A DNA stretch of 64,000 bases from Achromobacter mucicolens (GTDB lineage: Bacteria > Pseudomonadota > Gammaproteobacteria > Burkholderiales > Burkholderiaceae_B): the NCBI RefSeq assembly GCF_902859725.1, contig NZ_CADIJP010000016.1, positions 78,731 to 142,730 of the forward strand. The letters run 5' to 3'. A program made the translations under genes and the position numbers. The notes below the pieces were generated by a model that searched no databases, was not told the origin of the DNA, and was given only the letters and a program-made list of their open reading frames with translations. Below, in pieces: positions 18,195 to 25,616 of the stretch (positions are counted from its first letter, which is position 1; every line of letters begins with the position of its first letter).

Positions 18195-18549
18195 CGATGA
18201 AGGTGCCGAACGCCAGGCCGATGAGGATCAGCGCCAGCAACGTGTCGTAGGGTACGTCGGTGGCGTGCAGCAACCAGGCATAGGCAGATTCGTTGATCGC
18301 AAAGCCGATCGCTGAAATAAAAAAGAAACGACGGGCCGCTACGGTCCAGGGTATGGGCGAATGTCGAAACGTGAGCCGGTAATGGCCGCTGAAGGACACC
18401 ACGAAGGCGCTCAGCCAGCCGATCAGGTTGGCCGCCAGCGGCGGTGCGCCGAACGCTTCGACGCAGCCCACGGCAACTGCCCAATGCGTTGCGGCGGCAG
18501 CGCAGCCGACGGCGACGAAAAGACTGATCTGCCGGATGAGGGTGCGCAT
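18154..18549 (-). CDS. lgmD: GtrA-family membrane protein, probable LgmD flippase
   Basis: The 131-residue protein has four hydrophobic helices (starting MRTLIRQISLFVAVGCAAAATHW), with FVVSFSGHYRLTF and FGTFIASRLWAF, as in the GtrA family of small membrane proteins thought to flip undecaprenyl-phosphate-linked sugars. It is on the opposite strand from lgmA, lgmB and lgmC and its 3' end overlaps lgmB by 41 bases. Its start is only 36 bases from the lgmC start, so these two are divergent with a very short shared promoter region. The lgmD name is given because of the neighbours, not from a sequence comparison. Confidence 0.72.
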   Translation of the reverse strand: MRTLIRQISLFVAVGCAAAATHWAVAVGCVEAFGAPPLAANLIGWLSAFVVSFSGHYRLTFRHSPIPWTVAARRFFFISAIGFAINESAYAWLLHATDVPYDTLLALILIGLAFGTFIASRLWAFRHKPAA

Positions 18550-18585
18550 GGGGAATGTGTCGAAGAGCTGAATGGAGAGACGTTG

Positions 18586-19452
18586 ATGAGCAAGCGCGTC
18601 GTGGTGTGCGGTGATGATTTTGGCATGAATGCGGACGTCGATGAGGGCATGATTGCGCTGGCCGGCATGCGGCGGGTCAGCGCGGTCAGCTGCCTCTCGT
18701 TGGGCCCCACGTTCGCCGCCAATGCCCCCAGGCTGGCGGCGAACGATGTGGACATCGGTCTGCATCTGAACTTCTCGGAAACGCTGGGCGCGGATGCCGA
18801 ACCGCTGCCTTCGCTCGGCGCGTTGATCCTGAAGGCCTATGCGGGCCGGCTCGATGCCGCCTGGATCGATGCGCGGCTTGATGAACAGTTCGACGCATTC
18901 GAAGCCGCGTTCGGCCGCTCGCCGGACTATGTCGACGGGCATCAGCACGTGCATCAATTGCCCGGCATCCGCAAGCGCGTCCTGGCGCGGCTCGTGCAGC
19001 GTTATGGAACGCAACGGCCCTGGTTGCGCCAGACGGCGCCCGGCATGCAATGCGGCATTCCGCTGAAGGAATCGTTCAAGGCGCACGTGATCGGCGCGTT
19101 GGGCGCGTCAGCGCTGGCGCGTGAGGCCCGTTCAAGCGGGTTGCGGACCAACCGGCGCCTGTTGGGCGTGTATGCGTTCGACGGCGGCCAGCGCCGCTAC
19201 GCGCAGCTCTTGCAGACCTGGCTGTTCAATGCGCGCGAGGGCGACCTCGTCATGTGCCATCCGGCATTGGGTTTTGCTAGAAGCAACGAGCAGGACAGCG
19301 CGATGGCGCGCCAGCGCCGTGCCGAATTCGACGTGCTGGCCAGCCCCAAGCTGGGTGACTGGCTGGACGCCAACGGCGTGCGCATCACGCGCCTGGCGTT
19401 GACACGCGCCGATCACGAATTGCCGGTAGTGGGGCGCGCTATCCCCGCGTAA
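18586..19452 (+). CDS. lgmC: ChbG/YdjC-family carbohydrate deacetylase, probable LgmC
   Basis: This 288-residue YdjC/ChbG protein is expected to remove an acetyl group from an N-acetylated sugar with a metal-bound water. The metal and catalytic residues are visible: Asp-Asp in VVVCGDDFGMNADVDEGM and the His pair in YVDGHQHVHQLPGIRK, with another His in VMCHPALGF. The ATG at 18586 follows GGAGAGA. In the lgm pathway this enzyme would turn lipid-linked GlcNAc into glucosamine before transfer to lipid A. The last 14 bases overlap the convergent LysR gene. Confidence 0.82.
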   Translation: MSKRVVVCGDDFGMNADVDEGMIALAGMRRVSAVSCLSLGPTFAANAPRLAANDVDIGLHLNFSETLGADAEPLPSLGALILKAYAGRLDAAWIDARLDEQFDAFEAAFGRSPDYVDGHQHVHQLPGIRKRVLARLVQRYGTQRPWLRQTAPGMQCGIPLKESFKAHVIGALGASALAREARSSGLRTNRRLLGVYAFDGGQRRYAQLLQTWLFNAREGDLVMCHPALGFARSNEQDSAMARQRRAEFDVLASPKLGDWLDANGVRITRLALTRADHELPVVGRAIPA

Positions 19453-20302
19453 GGCTTTCCAGCAGCCATGCGCCCGCCGGCCCCAGCGCGCGCCGCGTCG
19501 ACCAGACCGCGTCGACATGGATCCGGCGCGGCCATCCCGGCACCTTCAGTTCCACGAGCTGATCGCCGCCAAAGCGCTGGATCGTCCAGCGCGGCAGTTC
19601 GGTCCAGCCGAATCCCAGGCTGGCCATTTCCAGCAGCATCAGGTAGCCGGGCGCCGACCACGTCGCATGCGCGGGCGTGGCGTCCTTGTCATCCAGCTCG
19701 TACGTGCTCAGGCGCAGTTCGCGCTCGGTCTTCAGGTGGTCGGACGTGACCGACGGCAGGCTGGCCAACGGATGCGAACGCCCCACGCACAGGACGATTT
19801 CCGAGCCTTCGGCCAGGCACGCATGCGCCACGTCCGGCGGGTAGGTTTCCTGCGCGGCCATCAGTCCGACGTGGGCGCGGCCCTGCTGCACCAGCGCCAC
19901 CACGTCCTCGTATTCCGCGATCAGGCATTCGAAGCGCAGGGCCGGGTAGCGCTTGTCGATCTGGCTCAGCATGGTTTCGAACGTGCGCGACTGGAATGTG
20001 TCGGACAGCACGACCGTAAGCCGGGGTTCCAGGCCTTCGGACAACTGGCTGGCGCTGCGGTTCAGCCGGTCGTTGGCGGCCAGCACCTGCATGGCCTGTC
20101 CCAGCAGCACCTTGCCGGCAGCGGTCAGGGCGGGCTGGCGCTGGCTGCGATCGAACAGCGTGACGTTCAGATCCACCTCCAGGTTGGCGATGGTTTCGCT
20201 GACGGTGGATTGGCTTTTGCCCAGCTTGCGGGCCGCGGCCGAGAAAGAACCTTCGGCGGCTACCTGGGCGAAGGCGGCCAGGGATTCAAGGGAATGACGC
20301 AT
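19439..20302 (-). CDS. LysR-family regulator, divergent from PACE efflux gene
   Basis: A 287-residue LysR-type regulator. The N-terminal winged helix reads MRHSLESLAAFAQVAAEGSFSAAARKLGKSQSTVSETIANLEVDLNVTLFDRS, followed by the linker helix and a two-lobed effector domain. The next gene on the other strand encodes a PACE efflux protein, and in Acinetobacter a LysR regulator (AceR) activates the PACE gene aceI, so a similar control is likely. A dyad in the 109-base intergenic space may be its operator. The inducing ligand cannot be read; short diamines and chlorhexidine are known for the Acinetobacter system. Confidence 0.9.
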   Translation of the reverse strand: MRHSLESLAAFAQVAAEGSFSAAARKLGKSQSTVSETIANLEVDLNVTLFDRSQRQPALTAAGKVLLGQAMQVLAANDRLNRSASQLSEGLEPRLTVVLSDTFQSRTFETMLSQIDKRYPALRFECLIAEYEDVVALVQQGRAHVGLMAAQETYPPDVAHACLAEGSEIVLCVGRSHPLASLPSVTSDHLKTERELRLSTYELDDKDATPAHATWSAPGYLMLLEMASLGFGWTELPRWTIQRFGGDQLVELKVPGWPRRIHVDAVWSTRRALGPAGAWLLESLTRG

Positions 20303-20321
20303 GGCGGTGACGGGTCCGAGT

Positions 20322-20336
20322 ATCGGATTTTCCGAT
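20322..20336. promoter_or_regulatory. dyad operator candidate between LysR and PACE genes
   Basis: ATCGGA and TCCGAT are perfect inverted arms around TTT, inside a T-N11-A type frame as bound by LysR proteins. A possible -10, TATGAT at 20340-20345, follows for the PACE gene. Binding is inferred. Confidence 0.5.
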
Positions 20337-20411
20337 GGATATGATCTTTATCGTAACGGAATAGGCGTGGAAAATGCCGTCACTCCGAAGCAAACCGACC
20401 GCAGGTGGGTC

Positions 20412-20870
20412 ATGACGCAAGCCAAGAAAACCCTCAAAGAACGATTCCTCCACGCCTTCCTGTTCGAAATCATCGCTATCGGCCTGTGTGCCCCCGTGGC
20501 GGCCTGGGCCATGGGCAAATCCCTGTTTGAAATGGGCGTGCTGACCGCGGTGATCGCCTGGATCGCGCTGGTATGGAACATGATCTACAACGCGGGCTTT
20601 GACCGCATCGAAAACCGTTTTGGCTGGACGCGTACTTTTCGGGTGCGCGTGGTGCATGCATTCGGCTTTGAGTTCGGCCTGATTCTCATCGTGATCCCGC
20701 TGGCGGCCTGGTGGCTCAGCATCAGCTTGTGGGAAGCCTTCGTGCTGGATATTGCGCTGGTGCTGTTCTATCTGCCCTATGCCTTCTTCTACAACCTGGC
20801 CTACGACCGCGCGCGTCCCCGCGTGATCGCCTGGCTGTCGCGCCGCGGCGCTGCCGCCGCCGGGGCATAA
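20412..20870 (+). CDS. PACE-family multidrug efflux transporter (AceI-like)
   Basis: Proteobacterial antimicrobial compound efflux (PACE) proteins are about 150 residues with four helices arranged as two bacterial-transmembrane-pair domains. This one is 152 residues from the ATG at 20412. Both repeats show the family motifs: ERFLHAFLFEIIAI and VRVVHAFGFEFGLILI (the Glu in helix 1 is essential in AceI), then WNMIYNAGFDRIE and FFYNLAYDRARP. It likely exports chlorhexidine-like biguanides or polyamines using protons; this is family knowledge, not shown here. It converges on the hydrolase gene with a 4-base gap. Confidence 0.93.
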   Translation: MTQAKKTLKERFLHAFLFEIIAIGLCAPVAAWAMGKSLFEMGVLTAVIAWIALVWNMIYNAGFDRIENRFGWTRTFRVRVVHAFGFEFGLILIVIPLAAWWLSISLWEAFVLDIALVLFYLPYAFFYNLAYDRARPRVIAWLSRRGAAAAGA

Positions 20871-20874
20871 AGGC

Positions 20875-21762
20875 TCAACCCTTCTTGCGCTGGTAGGCCT
20901 GGCGGGCGTCCTGCATGAAGGTCTTGACGGCGGTTTCGTACTGCGTGCCGCTGCGAAAGGCGCCCGAATGCGAGGCGCCTTCAATCTTGACCAGCCGCTT
21001 CAAATCCGGCGCCACGTTGCGGGCGGCCGCAAAAAGCTCGTCGCTCATGGTGTGCGGCACCACGCGGTCCGCGGTGCCGTGCATGAACAGCATCGGCGTG
21101 TGCAGCTGGGCCAGTTTGTCCACGGAGGCGAAGGGCTGCGTGACCAGCAGGCTGGCGCCGGGCACGTTGCCCCAACGCAGCGTGGCCAGCATCGCGCCGA
21201 TGCTGGTGAAGCTGGATTCCACGATCAGGCCGGCAAAGTCCGGCTGCTCGGGACGCGAGGCCAGGTCGATGGCGATTGCGCCGCCCAGGCTGTGTCCGTA
21301 GACGAAGCGCCGCGCCGGATCGGGTTGCAGCCGCGCCAGTTCCTTCAGGCCCGCCATGGCGTCCTGCAGGGCGCTTTCTTCGGACGGAAGACGCGGTGTG
21401 GACGCGCCAAAGCCGCGATAGTCGATCGCCAGCATGGAAAATCCCATCCGGCTCCAGCCGTCGATACGGAACGCGCTGCCGTTCAGGTTCCAGCGCGCGC
21501 CGTGCAGATACAGGACGGTGGGGGCGCCCGGCTTGGGGCTTGCCAGATACCAGGCGCGCACCTTGTCGCCGTTTTCCAGGGTCAGGTCATAGACCTGCGT
21601 CCCGGCGGCCGGGTCGCGCCACCAGGATTGCGGCTCGGACTGCGGCGAAAAAATGGTCTGGCGTTGCCAGGAATCCAGTTGCGTGCAACCGACCACGCCG
21701 GCGGCGGTGAGCACGGCGGCGGCGAATAGTCGGCGGGCAGAGAAGCGGGGCAGGGCGGGCAT
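20875..21762 (-). CDS. alpha/beta hydrolase, probable lipoprotein
   Basis: The ATG at 21762 gives MPALPRFSARRLFAAAVLTAAGVVGC, a signal with a plausible lipobox at Cys26. The remaining part is an alpha/beta hydrolase of the S33/BAAT-like group: VLYLHGARWNLNG (oxyanion region), MLAIDYRGFGAS, the nucleophile elbow YGHSLGGA, acid in HGTADRVVPH and catalytic His in GASHSG. Length 295. The substrate is unknown; similar YfhR-like proteins are peptidase or esterase-like. A longer upstream frame overlaps a different gene and has no good start. Confidence 0.85.
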   Translation of the reverse strand: MPALPRFSARRLFAAAVLTAAGVVGCTQLDSWQRQTIFSPQSEPQSWWRDPAAGTQVYDLTLENGDKVRAWYLASPKPGAPTVLYLHGARWNLNGSAFRIDGWSRMGFSMLAIDYRGFGASTPRLPSEESALQDAMAGLKELARLQPDPARRFVYGHSLGGAIAIDLASRPEQPDFAGLIVESSFTSIGAMLATLRWGNVPGASLLVTQPFASVDKLAQLHTPMLFMHGTADRVVPHTMSDELFAAARNVAPDLKRLVKIEGASHSGAFRSGTQYETAVKTFMQDARQAYQRKKG

Positions 21763-21833
21763 GAAGGGTCTGACCCGGCAAGTCGGGTTGGGTTCCGGCA
21801 TCAGCATACTCCGGCGCGGCCGGCCCGGCGCCG

Positions 21834-22721
21834 TCACGGGGTGCCGGGATGCACCTCGCGCGTCAACGCCAGCCACGCCTGCGCGGCGTAGGATAAATAG
21901 CCGCCGCGGCGCCACAACAGCACCATTTCCCAGTCCGTCCCCGTATCGCGCAAAGGCGCGCGCGCCACGCCTGCGTGCAGCGCCACGTCTGCCGTGATGC
22001 GCGGCAGGAATGCGACGCCCAGCCCCGCGGCCACCAGCGCCACGATGAAATCGATCTGGCCGCTGCGCGCGGCGATGGCCGGCACGAAGCCCGCCCGCTG
22101 ACACGCGTCGTGGATGATGCGGTTCAAGGCGAAGCCGCTCTCGAACAAGATGAAGGGCGAGTCGCGCAGGTCGTGCAGTCCCACAGAGGGCGCATGCGCC
22201 TGCGGATGGTCGGCGGGCATCAGGGCGACCAGCGGTTCGCGTGCCACCGGCTGCCATTCGAAATGGCCGGGCACCGGCTTGAGCGACCCGGCGAGCTCGA
22301 TTTCGCCAGCCATTACCATCTCTTCGAGGCGGCGGCTGCCATGCTCCACCAGACTGATCTCGATGCTGGGATAACGGCTGCGAAAGCGCGCGAACATCGG
22401 CGCGAACAGGGAACTGCTGCCCAGCGGCGGCAGGCCCAGGCGCAGCACGCCGCGCTTCAAGCCTTTCAGATCGTCCAACTCGGCCCGCAGGTCGTCGCGC
22501 TCGGCCAACATGGCGATGGCGCGCCGGTACACGATCTCGCCGGCCGCCGTCAGCCTTAACGGCTGCGCCTGCCGGTCCAGGAGCGGCATGCCCAGTTCAT
22601 CCTCCAGTTGCCGCACGGCTTTGCTGACTGTGGGTTGGGTGGCATGGACGACCTTCGCCGCCTGGGAAAAACCGCCTTGCCGGACGACTTCGACCAGGGC
22701 GCGTAGCGTACGCAGTTCCAT
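21834..22721 (-). CDS. LysR-family regulator, divergent from cidA/lrgB-like genes
   Basis: A 295-residue LysR-type regulator with the helix-turn-helix MELRTLRALVEVVRQGGFSQAAKVVHATQPTVSKAVRQLEDELGMPLLDR and a normal effector-binding domain. It is divergent from the cidA/lrgB-like pair with a 96-base gap. In Bacillus and Staphylococcus, LysR proteins (CidR/AlsR) control cidAB, so this gene is the probable regulator of the adjacent pair. Confidence 0.9.
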   Translation of the reverse strand: MELRTLRALVEVVRQGGFSQAAKVVHATQPTVSKAVRQLEDELGMPLLDRQAQPLRLTAAGEIVYRRAIAMLAERDDLRAELDDLKGLKRGVLRLGLPPLGSSSLFAPMFARFRSRYPSIEISLVEHGSRRLEEMVMAGEIELAGSLKPVPGHFEWQPVAREPLVALMPADHPQAHAPSVGLHDLRDSPFILFESGFALNRIIHDACQRAGFVPAIAARSGQIDFIVALVAAGLGVAFLPRITADVALHAGVARAPLRDTGTDWEMVLLWRRGGYLSYAAQAWLALTREVHPGTP

Positions 22722-22723
22722 GG

Positions 22724-22776
22724 CTATGCCTGATTGGAATAGATGGGATTCATCGAATTCATTTTATCTATGCCTG
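22724..22776. promoter_or_regulatory. repeat/dyad cluster in the LysR-cidA intergenic region
   Basis: The 9-mer CTATGCCTG occurs at 22724-22732 and again at 22768-22776, exactly 44 bases (four helical turns of 11) apart. Between them ATAGAT (22739-22744) faces ATCTAT (22766-22771). This looks like a regulator-binding region, probably for the adjacent LysR protein. Confidence 0.4.
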
Positions 22777-22817
22777 CCGCAGGCGTACAACGGAACCTTG
22801 CCGCTGGATTTCGTCTC

Positions 22818-23222
22818 ATGACCCGCTTTCGCCATTCCATCCTTTTGCGCAGCGCGCTGCGCCGCAGCCGTCTGCTCCAGATTGCATTGATCGTTCTTTT
22901 TTCCCTGGCGGGTCAGGCGGTGGCGCAGGCCTCTGGCCTGCCGGTGCCCGGCGGCGTCATCGGGATGGCGCTGGTGCTGCTTCTGCTGGCGACGCGCCGG
23001 TTGCGTGTGCGCAATGTGCAGCGCGGCGCAAGCTGGCTGCTGGGCGAAATGCTGCTCTTCTTCGTACCGGCGGTCATGTCGCTGCTGGACCACCGTGAAT
23101 TCCTGGGGCTGCTGGGCGTCAAGCTGCTGGCGGTAATCCTGCTGGGCACGGCGCTCGTCATGGCAGGCACGGCGCTGACCATCGATCTTTGCTATCGCTG
23201 GATGAACCGCCATGCCGCCTGA
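22818..23222 (+). CDS. CidA/LrgA-family holin-like membrane protein
   Basis: The 134-residue protein, read from the ATG at 22818, has four hydrophobic helices and the family sequence LIVLFSLAGQAVAQASGLPVPGGVIGMALVLLLL, then WLLGEMLLFFVPAVMSLLDH. CidA/LrgA proteins were first described as holin-like regulators of murein hydrolases, and later as parts of pyruvate or other small-acid transporters. It overlaps lrgB by 11 bases, so both are made together. The ribosome site is weak. Confidence 0.88.
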   Translation: MTRFRHSILLRSALRRSRLLQIALIVLFSLAGQAVAQASGLPVPGGVIGMALVLLLLATRRLRVRNVQRGASWLLGEMLLFFVPAVMSLLDHREFLGLLGVKLLAVILLGTALVMAGTALTIDLCYRWMNRHAA

Positions 23223-23904
23223 CTTCAACCTGCTTTTCTGGCCGGCCGCGACGGTCGCCGCCTACGTCTGCGCGCGTCTGTTCTACCGCCGCTATGCCTA
23301 CTGGTGGACGTCCACGCTGGTCGTTGCGCCCGCGCTCCTGCTGACGCTGGCCATCCTGCTGCATACCGGCTATCGCGAATACATGTCCGGCTCGCACTGG
23401 CTGATGGCCATGCTCGGCCCGGTCATCGTGGCATTCGCCTTGCCGCTGTATCAGCAGCGCGCGCTGATCCGGCGTTACTGGCCGGTGCTGGCCGCCGGGG
23501 TGGCGGTGGGCAGCGGCATCGCGGGCGCCAGCGCATGGCTGCTGGGCAGCCTGCTGGATTTGCCGCCGGACCTGCGGCTTAGCCTGCTGCCGCGTTCGGT
23601 CGCCACGCCGTTTGCCGTGGCGGTGTCGTCCCATGTGGGCGGCGTGCCTGACCTGACGGCCGTCTTTGTCATCGTGACGGGCGTGTTTGGCGCGGCCATC
23701 GGACAGCTCATGTGCCGGTGGCTGCCGCTGCGCTCGGCATTGGCGCGCGGCGCGTTATTCGGCATGGGGGCGCACGGGGCGGGCACGGCCAAGGCCCGTG
23801 AGCTGGCCGCCGAAGAGGGCGCGGTCGCGGGCCTGGTGATGGTGATGGCGGGCCTGTTCAACGTGCTGGTCACGCCGGCCGTGGTGGTGGGGCTGCTGGC
23901 CTGA
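23212..23904 (+). CDS. LrgB/CidB-family membrane protein
   Basis: The 230-residue partner of the CidA-like gene. The LrgB signature is complete: SLLPRSVATPFAVAVSSHVGGVPDLTAVFVIVTGVFGA, then ALARGALFGMGAHGAGTAKARE. It is polytopic and lies in the inner membrane with the CidA-like protein. The pair is thought to move small organic acids or to modulate cell lysis; which applies here is open. Translation is probably coupled through the 11-base overlap. Confidence 0.92.
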   Translation: MPPDFNLLFWPAATVAAYVCARLFYRRYAYWWTSTLVVAPALLLTLAILLHTGYREYMSGSHWLMAMLGPVIVAFALPLYQQRALIRRYWPVLAAGVAVGSGIAGASAWLLGSLLDLPPDLRLSLLPRSVATPFAVAVSSHVGGVPDLTAVFVIVTGVFGAAIGQLMCRWLPLRSALARGALFGMGAHGAGTAKARELAAEEGAVAGLVMVMAGLFNVLVTPAVVVGLLA

Positions 23905-23912
23905 ACGGCGGG

Positions 23913-24557
23913 TCAGTAGAGCAGTTCCAGGGCGACGGGATACAGCGAGGCGACCAGCAGCAGGGCCATGCCCACATTGAAGGCGCGGATGGCTGCGGGC
24001 CGGTGCAGCACGCGGCGCAGGGCCGTGCCGAAGGTTACCCAGATGCCGATGCTGGGCAGGTTGACGATGCCGCAGACCAGCGTCGCGATCACCAGGTTGG
24101 CGAAGAAGCCGTTCTGCGGCGTGTAGGTCGCCACCACGCCCACCGCCATCACCCAGGCCTTGGGATTGACCCACTGGAAGGCGGCGGCCTGCAGGAACGT
24201 GAACGGCTTGCCGCGCGCCTCGCCCTCGTCCAGCGGGCCGGAGTTGGCGATCTTCCACGCCAGATACAGCAAATAGGCAGCGCCGGCGTACTTCAGGACG
24301 GTATAGAGGGCGGGCGTCTGCTGGAAGACCGAACCCAGGCCGACGCCCACCAGAAAGATCATCAGCGTGAAACCCAGGTTCACGCCCAGCAAATGCGGCA
24401 CGCTGCGCCGGAATCCGAAGTTCAGGCCCGACGAGGCCAGCATCACGTTATTGGGGCCGGGCGTGATCGAGCTGACCAGCGCAAACAGCGCCAGTGGACC
24501 CAGCAGGGAAAGTGAGGCCAGCGGGACGTCGGCCCAATTGGCAGGAAGCAGGTTCAT
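23913..24557 (-). CDS. LysE/RhtB-family amino-acid exporter
   Basis: The ATG ending at 24557 opens a 214-residue LysE-type exporter with six helices. Family motifs are ALVSSITPGPNNVMLASSGLNFGFRRS (N-terminal), KYAGAAYLLYLAWK, and QAAAFQWVNPKAWVMAVG. LysE proteins export amino acids or their analogues. The start overlaps the EamA stop by four bases (ATGA). Together they form a two-exporter operon divergent from a MocR-type regulator, which suggests response to an amine or amino compound. Confidence 0.9.
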   Translation of the reverse strand: MNLLPANWADVPLASLSLLGPLALFALVSSITPGPNNVMLASSGLNFGFRRSVPHLLGVNLGFTLMIFLVGVGLGSVFQQTPALYTVLKYAGAAYLLYLAWKIANSGPLDEGEARGKPFTFLQAAAFQWVNPKAWVMAVGVVATYTPQNGFFANLVIATLVCGIVNLPSIGIWVTFGTALRRVLHRPAAIRAFNVGMALLLVASLYPVALELLY

Positions 24558-25477
24558 TTCGGGGTCCTTACGATGGCGCGGCGTCCGCCGGCAATAACGG
24601 CGATCACGGCGGCGGCAAACACGAACGTCGTCGCCTCCACGGTTTCGCCAAACAGCAAAGCAGCGGCCACGACGGTAAGGAAGGGTTGCAGCAATTGCAC
24701 TTGTCCGACCCGGGCAATTCCGCCGGCGGCCAGGCCGCGGTACCAGGCGAAAAATCCCAGGAACATCGAGCCGAAGGCCAGGTAGGCGCAGGCAGCGATC
24801 ACGTCCGAGCTGGGCCAGTGGGGCTGCTGCGCCGCCATCCAGCCGACCGGCAGGGCCACCACGGGCGCGCTGATGGCCAGCGCCCAACATATTGTGCGCC
24901 AACCGCCCAGCGTGCGCGAGGCGCGCGCGCCCTCGGCGTAGCCCATGCCGCCCAGCACCACGGCCACCAGCAGCCACAGGTAGCCGGCGGTCAGCGTGCC
25001 TTCGCCCTGGCGCAGCGCATAAGCGGTAACCAGCGCGGCGCCCGCGACGGCCCAGCCCCAGAAGGCGGCGGAAGGCCTTTCACCGCTGCGCAGCGCGGCA
25101 AAGGCGGCGGTGGACAGCGGCAGCAGGCCGTTGAATACCGCGCCTTGCGACGAAGGCACCGTCTGCATCGCGATCGACGAGGCCAGCGGCCAGCCCACGA
25201 CGATGCCCAGCGCCGCCAGGATCACGCCCGGCCATTCCGCGCGATTGGGCCGGCGGCTGCGGGTCAGCCATAACAGGGCGACCGCGGGCAGCGCGGCGAT
25301 CAGCGCGCGGCCCAATCCCACCAGCAGCGGCGCCAGTTCGGCCACCGCCACGCGGGTCATGGGCAGCGTCAGCGAAAACACCAGCACGCCCAGGAAACCG
25401 TAGCCGTATCCCTCCCATAGGGATGACGGGGCGGCGGAAGTGGCCGAAGGCGACGGCAAGAGCGCGGGACGGGTCAT
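24554..25477 (-). CDS. EamA/DMT-family transporter
   Basis: A 307-residue drug/metabolite transporter with ten hydrophobic segments in two EamA repeats, for example YGFLGVLVFSLTLPMTRVAVAELAPLLVGLGRALIAALP in the first and AYLAFGSMFLGFFAWYRGLAAGGIARVGQVQLLQPFLTVVAAALLFGE in the second. I take the ATG at 25477; a TTG upstream at 25501 is less likely. Substrate unknown. It shares an intergenic region with the MocR-like gene and is likely controlled by it. Confidence 0.9.
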   Translation of the reverse strand: MTRPALLPSPSATSAAPSSLWEGYGYGFLGVLVFSLTLPMTRVAVAELAPLLVGLGRALIAALPAVALLWLTRSRRPNRAEWPGVILAALGIVVGWPLASSIAMQTVPSSQGAVFNGLLPLSTAAFAALRSGERPSAAFWGWAVAGAALVTAYALRQGEGTLTAGYLWLLVAVVLGGMGYAEGARASRTLGGWRTICWALAISAPVVALPVGWMAAQQPHWPSSDVIAACAYLAFGSMFLGFFAWYRGLAAGGIARVGQVQLLQPFLTVVAAALLFGETVEATTFVFAAAVIAVIAGGRRAIVRTPK

Positions 25478-25564
25478 GACAGCACCGGAAAAATGTCTCA
25501 ATGGCCGGGTCTGCGGTTGCAGGCTTTCGGCATTGCTGTCACTCTACGCACAGCCATCAGTACA

Positions 25565-25574
25565 GTACCGGTAC
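25565..25574. promoter_or_regulatory. palindrome upstream of the MocR-like gene
   Basis: GTACCGGTAC is a perfect 10-base palindrome, preceded directly by another GTAC at 25560-25563. It sits 43 bases before the MocR start and 88 bases before the EamA start. MocR regulators usually bind short repeats in their divergent promoters, so this is a candidate operator. Confidence 0.45.
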
Positions 25575-25616
25575 ACAATGGCGTGTCACTTTAATCACTG
25601 GCCTGGTCAAATCTCC

